Part shown: positions 6,814 through 14,900 of the stretch, in pieces
Layout: each line of letters begins with the position of its first letter
Position numbering within the stretch: position 1 is the first letter of the stretch
Source of the DNA: JBBQUP01 sp038212305
GTDB lineage: Bacteria; Bacteroidota; Bacteroidia; Bacteroidales; Marinilabiliaceae
Direction of reading: 5' to 3'
NCBI GenBank assembly: GCA_038212305.1
Contig: JBBQUP010000084.1
Coordinates: 1-15,219 of the forward strand
Length of the DNA: 15,219 bases
Made by a program: the position numbers and the translations under genes
The notes under the pieces: generated by a model
Databases searched by the model: none
Told to the model about the DNA's origin: nothing
What the model saw: the letters and a program-made list of their open reading frames with translations, nothing else

Positions 6814-6865
6814 ATATAACCGAACAAGAAGAATTCAGCAATGGATTCTCCTTGTTTGGTTATAT
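6814..6865. terminator. Long hairpin between convergent genes
   Basis: A 21-base arm (6814-6834) pairs with 6845-6865 with a single wobble and one mismatch, around a 10-base loop. It sits between the ends of the DUF3127 gene (+) and the transporter gene (-), whose stop is the next base but one. It is probably a shared bidirectional terminator, although neither side has a clean T tract directly after the stem. Confidence 0.65.
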
Positions 6866-6866
6866 A

Positions 6867-8105
6867 CTATCGAATTCGATTACCTTTTATAGCAAAACAT
6901 AAAATGTAAACATAAGCTGGTATAAACAACCAATATCCTTTTTGATAATCAACTGCCGTAGCTATTTCGGTGGTTTTAACGGCATCAATAATTACTCCAA
7001 AAACCAAAGGAATTACAGCACCTCCAACCATACCCATTACCAATAATGCCGATCCTGATTTAGTGAACCGTCCTAAATCGGAAATGGACAAAGGCCATAT
7101 AGCTGGCCACATTAGAGAATTAGAAAATCCTATAAGCGCCATCGTATAAATACTGTTTTCGTCTGACAGATAAATCAGCAATAAAGCTGATACAATGCCT
7201 AAAATCGAAAACAAGATTAAAACATTCGTTTGGGAAATAAGTTTAGGAATAACAAGCACCCCAAATAGATAACCAAGCACTAAGCCAAGAGGCATTATCA
7301 TTAAAAAGGAATCGGGATCATCCATTGAATTACCAAAAATTGCATTGGCATATCCGATTATAGAAACCATTGGAAGTGTTTCAACACCTACGTATAAAAA
7401 CAGTGCTACAACCCCTAATAGTAAATGAGGAAACTGGAAGACACTTGTTTTATTGGATGAATAAGTAGAGTGAGAATCGGTATCGTCTTCATCCTCACCT
7501 ATTGCTTTAACTTCGGGTAACGGGGAATAAATTAAAAACAATCCCAACGACAATAAAATACCGGTAACAATATAAAATGGAAACACAATATCGTTTAGCT
7601 GCACATTTTTAAGGTTCATAAAAAGACCTAAAAAGAGTGATCCCAACCACCAAGCCGATTTATTTAATATACTCATTAAGCTTATTCTCATAGCTGCACT
7701 TTCGAGAGGCCCTAAAATGATAACATATGGATTTACAGCAGCTTGCAACAATGTATTTCCTATTCCACCAATAACCAATGCAAATAAAAACAGGGGGAAA
7801 CTCAAATAATTGGATGCTGGAACAAACAAGAACATACCTATTGCCATGATGAAAAAAGCCAATATCATTGCTTTTTTATAACCAACTTTTCTAATTATCC
7901 ATCCAGCAGGCGCCGCAAACAATGCAAATGCGGAAAAAATGGCAACAGTCACTAAATACGATTGAGCCAATGACAAATTAAATGCAGATTGTAAAAACGG
8001 AGTCAAAAAACCACTAATCCCAACTCCAAAGCCAATAATGAAAAACATTATTCCTATTAAAACCATTGGCAAAAAATAGTGTTTTCGACGCACTTCATCT
8101 TCCAT
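6867..8105 (-). CDS. FHS-family MFS sugar transporter (FucP/GluP-like)
   Basis: 412 residues, ATG 8105, TAG stop; about 12 membrane helices, with a hydrophilic acidic loop between helices 6 and 7 (EDEDD, about 204-208). Family marks: PAGWIIRKVGYKK (66-78, the helix 2-3 loop), NTLLQAAVNPYVIILGP (117-133), which is the GluP/FucP block around helix 4, and YVGVE (238-242) in helix 7. The family imports hexoses or fucose with protons across the inner membrane. Odd points, from alignment by eye: the Asp of the NDILIP motif (FucP Asp46) is Gly32 here, the FucP Glu135 position is Gln121 (Gln is also usual in GluP), and the usual QAFNSLG is SILNKSA. It is thus a divergent member of uncertain substrate. 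A 10-bp palindrome, CGTTATAACG (8160-8169), lies 54 bases upstream. No sugar catabolic genes are adjacent. Confidence 0.85.
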   Translation of the reverse strand: MEDEVRRKHYFLPMVLIGIMFFIIGFGVGISGFLTPFLQSAFNLSLAQSYLVTVAIFSAFALFAAPAGWIIRKVGYKKAMILAFFIMAIGMFLFVPASNYLSFPLFLFALVIGGIGNTLLQAAVNPYVIILGPLESAAMRISLMSILNKSAWWLGSLFLGLFMNLKNVQLNDIVFPFYIVTGILLSLGLFLIYSPLPEVKAIGEDEDDTDSHSTYSSNKTSVFQFPHLLLGVVALFLYVGVETLPMVSIIGYANAIFGNSMDDPDSFLMIMPLGLVLGYLFGVLVIPKLISQTNVLILFSILGIVSALLLIYLSDENSIYTMALIGFSNSLMWPAIWPLSISDLGRFTKSGSALLVMGMVGGAVIPLVFGVIIDAVKTTEIATAVDYQKGYWLFIPAYVYILCFAIKGNRIR

Positions 8106-8198
8106 ATTAAAACAATTTTAAAGTAATAACCTGATAATAGATGATAAGAAAATATTCACCGTTATAACGACCTAATATTAAAAAAACACATCATCATC

Positions 8199-9713
8199 TT
8201 AACGATCTAAGGAAACATTTAAAACCTCGATACTATAAGGTTGAACTGAATTCGAAATTTTATAGCTGCGACTCTTATACCCATCACTTTTAAACACTAA
8301 TAACAGATTTTTTTGAGCAGGAATATACAATTCGAATTCGCCGTTCGACTTAATTTGATGAGTATTAACAACTTGATTTATTTCATCAACCACAGTAATA
8401 TCTGCTTCTATTGGCAATCCATAACTATCGGTAACTGCGCCAACTATTTTTTTATATCCAGCCCAAACAATTTTATCGACTTCATAAATATCGTCGCTTC
8501 CCTTACCCCCATCTCTATTGGAAGACAAATAACCTTGATGTTTGCTAGGCAGATAAAAGAACCCAAAATCATCGGAAATGCTATTTATGGGATTACCCAT
8601 ATTGAAGGGAATTGAATACCCCAATGAATCGGGATAACAACAATAAATATCCAATCCACCCAACCCTGCATGACCATCAGATGAAAAATAGAGTACATTA
8701 TTTGAATCTACAAAAGGAAAAATTTCATTGCCTGGGGAATTAATTTTATCTCCTAAATTTCGAGGTGCACTAATGTAACCAGCTTTAAATTCACTTTCAT
8801 ATAAATCCATACCCCCATATCCACCAGACATATTACTGGAGAAAATTATTTTTTTATCGTTAGCCGATAGGCATACATGGGCAACTGATACACCTTTAGT
8901 TTTAATTGGAAGTTGGATGGCTTCGTTTGTCCATTCTTTTCCTTTTTTTCGAATCATTAAAACATCAAGTTCCTGAATTCGTTGATTCGAATTTTTGATG
9001 TTTCGTGTTACAAACCCTGTTTCTCCAGATGAATTAAAAGCAATGGGGCCATCATTTAATGCAGAATTAAACGGAGCACCAGCATGTTTTGGCCGAGAGA
9101 GAGATCCATTAGATTTTAATGCCGAAAAATAAATATCGAAAAATGATTTTTGAGAGCGAGTATCGGTATAGTTAATAAATTTACCCGTTGGTCGATCGGA
9201 AGAAAACAGTAAAGAATCACCTAAAACACAAGCTCCAAACTCACTAAACGAGGTGTTGATTTCTAAATTCTTAACCGTTAAACGATCCTTCCCTTCATTT
9301 AAAAACTCAACATAATCCTCTAATTCATCATAAATTGGAAGATTTGCATGACCAGTTTTTTTAAAGTATTCTTTTAAATACGATGATGCCTCTTGAGAAT
9401 TACCATTTTTTTGCAATTGACCAGCTAAATGAAAATAAACCAATGGATCAACATCGCGAAACCCGAGACACATTTTATACCACTCAACAGCTTTTGATGC
9501 CTGGTTGGTTAGTCGATAGCAATCGGCAATTCGACGAGTAACATAAAAAACAGATTGCTCTTTTTTATAAATCTGCTGATATTGGTTCAATGCAATTTGG
9601 TACCGAAACTCAGAAAAATACTTGTCGGCCTTGATGAGTTGTTTCGTTTGAGCAATACCAGATACCAAAGGCAAAAAAAAGAGTATTAGCAATATTTTTA
9701 AAGCATTTATCAT
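8199..9713 (-). CDS. TPR plus PD40 beta-propeller protein of T9SS/gliding module, no OmpA domain
   Basis: 504 residues, ATG 9713. Signal peptide at 1 to about 21 (hydrophobic core, SGIAQ). Residues 25-125 are TPR-like helices (KADKYFSEFRYQIALNQY; RIADCYRLTNQASKAVEWY; FHLAGQLQKNGNSQEASSYL). Residues about 150-412 form a WD40/PD40-like propeller, with repeated blade motifs LFSSDRPTG (169-177), FSSNMSGGYGGMDLY (291-305), FSSDGHAGLGGLDIY (343-357) and LSSNRDGGKGSDDIY (396-410). Residues about 420-504 are a carboxypeptidase-regulatory-like beta-sandwich (IVGAVTDSYGLPIEADITV). In PorE/SprE-neighbourhood proteins this layout is followed by an OmpA peptidoglycan-binding domain; here the protein stops. 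It lies 32 bases behind the PorP/SprF gene and is surely co-transcribed. Likely a periplasmic partner of the adhesin/SprF pair. Confidence 0.85.
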   Translation of the reverse strand: MINALKILLILFFLPLVSGIAQTKQLIKADKYFSEFRYQIALNQYQQIYKKEQSVFYVTRRIADCYRLTNQASKAVEWYKMCLGFRDVDPLVYFHLAGQLQKNGNSQEASSYLKEYFKKTGHANLPIYDELEDYVEFLNEGKDRLTVKNLEINTSFSEFGACVLGDSLLFSSDRPTGKFINYTDTRSQKSFFDIYFSALKSNGSLSRPKHAGAPFNSALNDGPIAFNSSGETGFVTRNIKNSNQRIQELDVLMIRKKGKEWTNEAIQLPIKTKGVSVAHVCLSANDKKIIFSSNMSGGYGGMDLYESEFKAGYISAPRNLGDKINSPGNEIFPFVDSNNVLYFSSDGHAGLGGLDIYCCYPDSLGYSIPFNMGNPINSISDDFGFFYLPSKHQGYLSSNRDGGKGSDDIYEVDKIVWAGYKKIVGAVTDSYGLPIEADITVVDEINQVVNTHQIKSNGEFELYIPAQKNLLLVFKSDGYKSRSYKISNSVQPYSIEVLNVSLDR

Positions 9714-9745
9714 GTAGTAATATTGAAATTAAAATGTTGATACTA

Positions 9746-10675
9746 TTAAAAATACCGTGGATTAAAAACACTCGACGACTTAAATTTAAACTCGTAACCT
9801 AATGTAATTTCATGCGATACGACATTAAACTGATTAGCTGTACTAATTGGGATTTCGTAATAATAACCCACCGACAATTGGGGCGTAATTCCTAAACGCA
9901 ACATTGCGCCCATGGCACTATTCAGTCGATACAATCCTCCTATCCACAGTTTTTCATTTATCATTAATGTCATATCGAGATCAAACAAAAGTCCAGATGG
10001 CTCTGAATATCGTGCCAATACCGAAGGTGTTACAACCAATTGCTGACCAGTTTTAATATTTGCTCCACCTGATAGGTAGTAGTGGCGAATTTGGTGCCCT
10101 TTAAACATATCACTTGACTCATCGAACTTATTTTCCAATAATCGTGGAACAGCAAACCCAAAATAATACTTCGGATGATCGATATAAAACCCAAAGCCAA
10201 CATTAGGCATCCAGTTATTCAACGTTTCAGCAGGAATCGATTCATCGACACTACCAGGTAATTGATGAAACTGATTGAAATTGACAAGATAATTATCAAC
10301 TCCCCCTTTCATGCCCAAACTTAACCGGGTACGGGTTGAAACATTAAATCGAAACGAATAGTCCAGAAAGAAGCTGCTATTCTGAACCGGTTTTTGCTTA
10401 TCGACAATTAAGGATAAGCCCAATGAAACATGATTCCATTGAATGGGAGTATGAGCCATTAAGGCGTAAGTAGCTGGAGCACCGTCAAAACCCATCCATT
10501 GCTGACGAGCTGCTAGCATAACACTTAATGCATCTTTTGAACCCGCATAGGCAGGATTGAAAGACAATTGATTTTGGTTTTGATTCGCCATCAGAGGCTG
10601 TTGTTGCGCCAAAGCAGTATTTGCCATTAGTGACCCAAGTGCCAAAATCAAAACAATTTTATATTTATTCAACAT
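9746..10675 (-). CDS. Type IX secretion/gliding membrane protein, PorP/SprF family
   Basis: 309 residues from ATG 10675. A TTG eight codons upstream is in frame, but the ATG gives a clean signal peptide, MLNKYKIVLILALGSL, ending ...ALAQ (about residues 1-24). The mature start PLMANQNQNQLSFNPAYAGSKDALSVMLAARQ and the following QQWMGFDGAPATY are diagnostic of the PorP/SprF family (NPAYAGS and RxQWxGFDGAP). The rest has beta-barrel character, with about a dozen aromatic strands and a terminal Phe (FNPRYF). PorP is needed for T9SS function in Porphyromonas; SprF is needed for surface delivery of the gliding adhesin SprB in Flavobacterium. Lying directly downstream of a CHU_C adhesin, this one is more likely an SprF-type dedicated partner than the core PorP. 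Confidence 0.93.
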   Translation of the reverse strand: MLNKYKIVLILALGSLMANTALAQQQPLMANQNQNQLSFNPAYAGSKDALSVMLAARQQWMGFDGAPATYALMAHTPIQWNHVSLGLSLIVDKQKPVQNSSFFLDYSFRFNVSTRTRLSLGMKGGVDNYLVNFNQFHQLPGSVDESIPAETLNNWMPNVGFGFYIDHPKYYFGFAVPRLLENKFDESSDMFKGHQIRHYYLSGGANIKTGQQLVVTPSVLARYSEPSGLLFDLDMTLMINEKLWIGGLYRLNSAMGAMLRLGITPQLSVGYYYEIPISTANQFNVVSHEITLGYEFKFKSSSVFNPRYF

Positions 10676-10800
10676 ATGACTTAAGTAAAATATCGTCAAC
10701 TATTTATGACACATAATTCGTAAATACTTTGTAACTGTTTAAATTTAATTTAAATGAATAGATAGGAAGAATAATAGATATTAAACGGATAGATATGCTA

Positions 10801-10877
10801 TTTTAGATGTTTTCAGATGAAGAACATTCATCTTTTTATCTTCTTATCTTCTTATCTTCTCATATAGACATCTAAAA
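10801..10877. repeat. 8-bp tandem repeat inside an inverted repeat, between adhesin and sprF-like gene
   Basis: The 259-base gap between the two genes contains TTTTAGATGT (10801-10810) and its exact complement ACATCTAAAA (10868-10877). Between them lie a small hairpin (AGATGAA 10815-10821, TTCATCT 10827-10833) and about four copies of TTCTTATC, the first and last imperfect (10833-10864). The whole element is transcribed with the minus-strand genes if they form one unit. The rest of the gap is AT-rich with nothing recognised. Confidence 0.7.
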
Positions 10878-10934
10878 AATTCAAACAGCTTCATAATAAA
10901 ATAGTACAGCTCATTAACAAGCTTTAATACATCA

Positions 10935-13900
10935 CTAATATTTTATATAAACGATACCTTTAATTAGGTAACTATCTACACTACTTTTAAATACATAATA
11001 ATAAGTTCCTTCGGGCAGCACATTTGAACCTAGCGAAGAATCAGAGGATCGCCCATCCCAATTGTTAATATAGTTAGCAGCTTCGAAAACAACTAATCCC
11101 CATCGATTAATCACTACAAATTTATTTTGAGGATACTCAGAAGCAGCTGGGATAACAAAAAAGTCGTTCACCCTATCGCCATTGGGAGTGAAAATTTCGG
11201 GCGATTTAATACCAACAGAGCAGTTATCGAAATAATCGCGATAATTAGGAACAACATCATTATCGCAATCCTCTGTTCCCTCAACCAAATCGCTTATGCC
11301 ATCGTTATCACTATCTAAATCGAGATAATCATAAACACCATCGTTATCGCTATCAATTAATTGAGGAACGCACAAGTCAATTACACCTCCTTCAACCAAA
11401 TCAGGAATACTATCATTATCCGAATCCAAATCTAAAGCGTTAACAATTCCATCCTTGTCCGAATCAGTATCTCTACCTTCCATCCAATCAGGAATTCCAT
11501 CGTTATCACTATCACTAGCCGACAATACAATAGTAACCGATCCTTCAGCACATGACGATTCATTGTCGCACAGTTGATACTTGAGCATGTATTCACCGCA
11601 GGCCAAACCCAAATCAGGCATTATGGTTAATAATCCCTTCGAAGTTAAAACAGCTGTTATTCCAGCAGGAATAGCTCCTATAAGTTTGGTGGTTAACAAT
11701 GGCGAATCGATATCAGTGTCGTTCAACAAAACATTTACTTCACTTAAATTACCATCGGTAACATTAATCACATCATTTACCGTAACGGGGGCATCATTTA
11801 CTGGGCTAACTTCGATGAAAATAGAGGCTTGATCGCATAAAGGCGGTTGCCCACGATCACAAATTTGATAGACAATTAGATCACTTCCAAAATAGTTTGC
11901 ATTCGGGAAATAAGTAATTGATTGAGAAGGAAGATTAACCACTATCGTCCCATTAACAGGCTGACTGATGATAGAAAGTGCGAGAGGATTAATATTGACA
12001 TCCACATCGTTTGTTAAAGGATAGATTGTAACCGATTTATCTTCAGGCACAATAATGTTATCATCGTTGGCAACAGGAGCAATATTTCCCGATGTAACAT
12101 GTAAGGTAACAATAGCTTGCGAACAGGCTCCTTCCATATCGCAAATTCGATAGGTAAAAACATCAGTTCCAACAAAGCTTGCATTTGATGTATAAACAAG
12201 TTGGTTATTAATTGCTTTGGTAACTGTTCCAAGCGACGGTTGCAATACAATAGAAATTGATGATGGATTTATGGTTCCATCAATATCAAAATCATTAGCA
12301 GTAACATTTAATAATACAGCTGAACCTGCAATAACATCGAATACATCGGCTACTGCATTTGGCGCATCGTTTACCGATTGCACCTGAATATTAACTAGAC
12401 CTGTTGTGCATCCACCCGAATTATCGCAAACCGAATAGGTGAACTGATCTAAACCAAAATAATTCAGCGCTGGAGCGTATTGAAGCTCACCATTCGCGCT
12501 ATTTATTAGTAATGTTCCGTGACTTGGATTGGAAACAAGCGAAAGCGACGACAGCTTGATAAATCCATCGATATCAGATACTTCATTAGAAATAGTAAAC
12601 ACAACGCTCACATCCTCGTTGGTTTGAACTGATTTATTAATGGCGACAGGTAAATCGTTAACCGACAAAATGGTAATTACAACCTTTGCATTATCGCAAT
12701 ACCCATCCAAATCACAAATTTTATATTCAAACTCATCTGCCCCAAAATAATTAGCAACGGGTGAGTATTGAATTACTCCTGTTAATGAGTTAACGGTTGC
12801 AGTGCCATGCAAAGGCAAACTAGTCATTTGAACAGATAATACATTGAGGTTATTCTGAGGATCGGTATCGTTTAAGGCAACATTTATTTGAGCAGTTTCA
12901 TCTTCATTAATTGTAACAGCATCATCGTTTGCTGTTGGTGCCTGATTTGAGATATTAATAGTAATAACTGAAACAGCACTTCGAACACCAACTAAATCAG
13001 CAATTGTGATATTAAAAAAATCAATTCCAACATATCCAATGACAGGTGTATAGACTAATCGCTTATTGGCAAAATCGTAGGAAACAGTTCCATGTGTAGG
13101 CTGTTTTGTAATGGCAACCGAAGCGTAATCAATATTTCCATCCACATCGCTACAAAAATCATTGATATTAATATTCGCAACCGCATTCTCTCGCGAATTA
13201 ACTGAATAATTAACTGCAACAGGTGGATCGTTTACCGGAATAACCGTTATATCAACCCGAGAAGTATTACTAATTAAATTGGTAAAGTCGCGCACGGTGT
13301 AACTAAACCAATCGGCTCCATTAAAATTAGGATTCGACAAATAACTAATTCGATTAGTGGCAGTAATAGTTGCAGTACCATTTAACGGTAAGGTTACTAA
13401 ACGAAGGGTAGCTGGGTTTATATCATTGCCCGAATCGGTATCGTTACTTAAAACATCAATAATAACTGCAACATCTTCGGACGTTGAGGCTACGTCGTTA
13501 TGAGTTTCAGGCGATAGGCGTGCCACATTAATAACTACGAGTGCAGTATCGGACAATGCTGGTAGAGGATAACCCAAATCAAAGACTCGATAGATTAACG
13601 TATCGCTTCCCGAAAACCCGGAATAAGGGGTATAATTAATAGTATGATTGGGCAGCAATATGGCAGAACCATGTTTGGGAGCTTGTGTAATTGCAATGGA
13701 ATTGTCGTTTATGCCACCAAGTGGATCTTTACTATCGTTATCGTTTTGCAAAACATTAATGTTAACCGATGTATTTTCAGCAGTATAAACACCATCTTTA
13801 ATAGCCAAGGGCGCATCATTAATTGGCGACACCGTTATTTGAAGCAAAAATAGCGAACTTAAATTGTTTGAAACTGATCCATCAGACACTCTTAATTTAA

Positions 13901-14900
13901 CGATTAATTGTCCATGGAAATCCATTACAGGAGAAACTGCGTTACCAATAAATGAGTAATTGACATCCGGTTCGATAACCACCCTAAATCCGGTGGGATA
14001 GGAATTATCTGGGTCTGTAACTGTTAAATAACTGAGATCGATAACAACCGATTCATCCTCATTAATAACCAGTGGATTTTGACTGTTGATAACCGGAGCA
14101 TCGTTCTGGGGAGTTATATTAATGTTAACAGTTGCTGTATTTGAAATAGCTCCACTTAAATCGGCAACAGTATATGAAAAACTATCGATAGTTGTATCAC
14201 TACCATTATGAGTATAAGTTATCGTGCCATTGTTATTGTTGACGAGCGTTCCATGATTAGCAGAGCTTAAAACTATAGATAAAAGATTCAGGCTATTTTC
14301 AGCATCGGAGTCATTCGCAATTAAATTAATGCTTACCGAACCACCTTCAGATACATTCGCAATATCGTCGACAGCAATAGGTATATCGTTTACTGGAGTT
14401 ACAGTTATGCTAACAGTAGCTGAATTTGAAACTAATCCATCCAAATCGCTTATTGTATAGGTGAAACTATCGCTTAATGTTTCACTACCATCGTGGGTAT
14501 AAGTAACTGCACCATCGTTATTATTGATTAGCGTTCCATGATTGACAGAGCTTAAAACTATAGATAAAAGATTAAGGCTATTTTCAGCATCGGAGTCATT
14601 CGCAATTACATTAATGCTTACCGAACCGCCTTCAGATACATTCGCATTATCATCGACAGCAATGGGTATATCGTTTACTGGAGTTACAATTATTCTAACA
14701 GTAGCTGAATTTGAAACTAATCCATCCAAATCGCTTATTGTATAGGTGAAACTATCGCTTAATGTTTCACTACCATCGTGGGTATAAGTAACTGTACCAT
14801 CGTTATTATTGATTAGCGTTCCATTAATCGGAGATGTTAATAGAATGGATGTTGCATCCAATTGACTTTCTTCATCAAAATCATTCCCAATCAAATCAAT
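10935..14900 (-). CDS. Giant T9SS-exported adhesin: Ig/cadherin-like repeats, TSP3-type region and CHU_C domain; N-terminus missing
   Basis: At least 1321 residues to a TAG. I number from the TTG at 14894, which is not a real start. About 12 repeats of ~95 residues: 1 (partial, 1-75), 2 (76-170), 3 (171-265), then to 12 (1035-1128). Most open with APVAxDD...EDxSVxINVLxNDxD and end TVxITVxPVND, the tandem beta-sandwich type of surface adhesins. Repeat 4 is divergent. Repeats 8-12 each carry a paired C-x(5-7)-C. Residues 1129-1225 are acidic DSDNDGIPD-type calcium-binding repeats. Residues 1231-1319 are the CHU_C/type B sorting domain (FTPNGDRVNDFF, INRWGLVVFE, WDG, LPEGTYYYVF), which directs T9SS export and surface attachment. 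The frame meets TAA at 14910-14912, mid-repeat, where foreign GC-rich DNA begins; signal peptide and more repeats are therefore missing. Role: adhesion or gliding, SprB-like in context but not in sequence. Confidence 0.92.
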   Translation of the reverse strand: MDLIGNDFDEESQLDATSILLTSPINGTLINNNDGTVTYTHDGSETLSDSFTYTISDLDGLVSNSATVRIIVTPVNDIPIAVDDNANVSEGGSVSINVIANDSDAENSLNLLSIVLSSVNHGTLINNNDGAVTYTHDGSETLSDSFTYTISDLDGLVSNSATVSITVTPVNDIPIAVDDIANVSEGGSVSINLIANDSDAENSLNLLSIVLSSANHGTLVNNNNGTITYTHNGSDTTIDSFSYTVADLSGAISNTATVNINITPQNDAPVINSQNPLVINEDESVVIDLSYLTVTDPDNSYPTGFRVVIEPDVNYSFIGNAVSPVMDFHGQLIVKLRVSDGSVSNNLSSLFLLQITVSPINDAPLAIKDGVYTAENTSVNINVLQNDNDSKDPLGGINDNSIAITQAPKHGSAILLPNHTINYTPYSGFSGSDTLIYRVFDLGYPLPALSDTALVVINVARLSPETHNDVASTSEDVAVIIDVLSNDTDSGNDINPATLRLVTLPLNGTATITATNRISYLSNPNFNGADWFSYTVRDFTNLISNTSRVDITVIPVNDPPVAVNYSVNSRENAVANININDFCSDVDGNIDYASVAITKQPTHGTVSYDFANKRLVYTPVIGYVGIDFFNITIADLVGVRSAVSVITINISNQAPTANDDAVTINEDETAQINVALNDTDPQNNLNVLSVQMTSLPLHGTATVNSLTGVIQYSPVANYFGADEFEYKICDLDGYCDNAKVVITILSVNDLPVAINKSVQTNEDVSVVFTISNEVSDIDGFIKLSSLSLVSNPSHGTLLINSANGELQYAPALNYFGLDQFTYSVCDNSGGCTTGLVNIQVQSVNDAPNAVADVFDVIAGSAVLLNVTANDFDIDGTINPSSISIVLQPSLGTVTKAINNQLVYTSNASFVGTDVFTYRICDMEGACSQAIVTLHVTSGNIAPVANDDNIIVPEDKSVTIYPLTNDVDVNINPLALSIISQPVNGTIVVNLPSQSITYFPNANYFGSDLIVYQICDRGQPPLCDQASIFIEVSPVNDAPVTVNDVINVTDGNLSEVNVLLNDTDIDSPLLTTKLIGAIPAGITAVLTSKGLLTIMPDLGLACGEYMLKYQLCDNESSCAEGSVTIVLSASDSDNDGIPDWMEGRDTDSDKDGIVNALDLDSDNDSIPDLVEGGVIDLCVPQLIDSDNDGVYDYLDLDSDNDGISDLVEGTEDCDNDVVPNYRDYFDNCSVGIKSPEIFTPNGDRVNDFFVIPAASEYPQNKFVVINRWGLVVFEAANYINNWDGRSSDSSLGSNVLPEGTYYYVFKSSVDSYLIKGIVYIKY
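14127..14824 (-). repeat. 285-bp near-identical tandem repeat inside the adhesin
   Basis: The same sequence recurs at exact 285-base steps (for example AACAGT at 14127, 14412 and 14697), encoding adhesin repeats 1-3. Over 128 bases, 14697-14824 and 14412-14539 differ at one position. The second half of copy 2 and that of copy 3 differ at roughly eight positions in about 155. Such identity means recent duplication and makes the array hard to assemble. Confidence 0.9.

Noticed and set aside
8160..8169. Palindrome CGTTATAACG as an operator for the transporter gene
   Set aside because: A single 10-bp AT-rich palindrome with no regulator nearby is too weak to call; noted in the transporter entry only.
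8313..8615. A 100-codon plus-strand frame opposite the TPR/PD40 gene
   Set aside because: Lies fully within a well-supported gene on the other strand and resembles no protein.
10676..10699. TTG start at 10699 for the PorP/SprF gene
   Set aside because: ATG 10675 gives a typical signal peptide; the extra eight residues would disturb it.
10815..10840. Hairpin plus T run at 10815-10837 as a plus-strand terminator
   Set aside because: No plus-strand gene ends before it; it belongs to the minus-strand intergenic repeat.
11127..14745. Plus-strand reading frames of 60-85 codons opposite the adhesin
   Set aside because: They mirror the repetitive adhesin codons, lack family motifs and have no sensible starts; they are antisense shadows.
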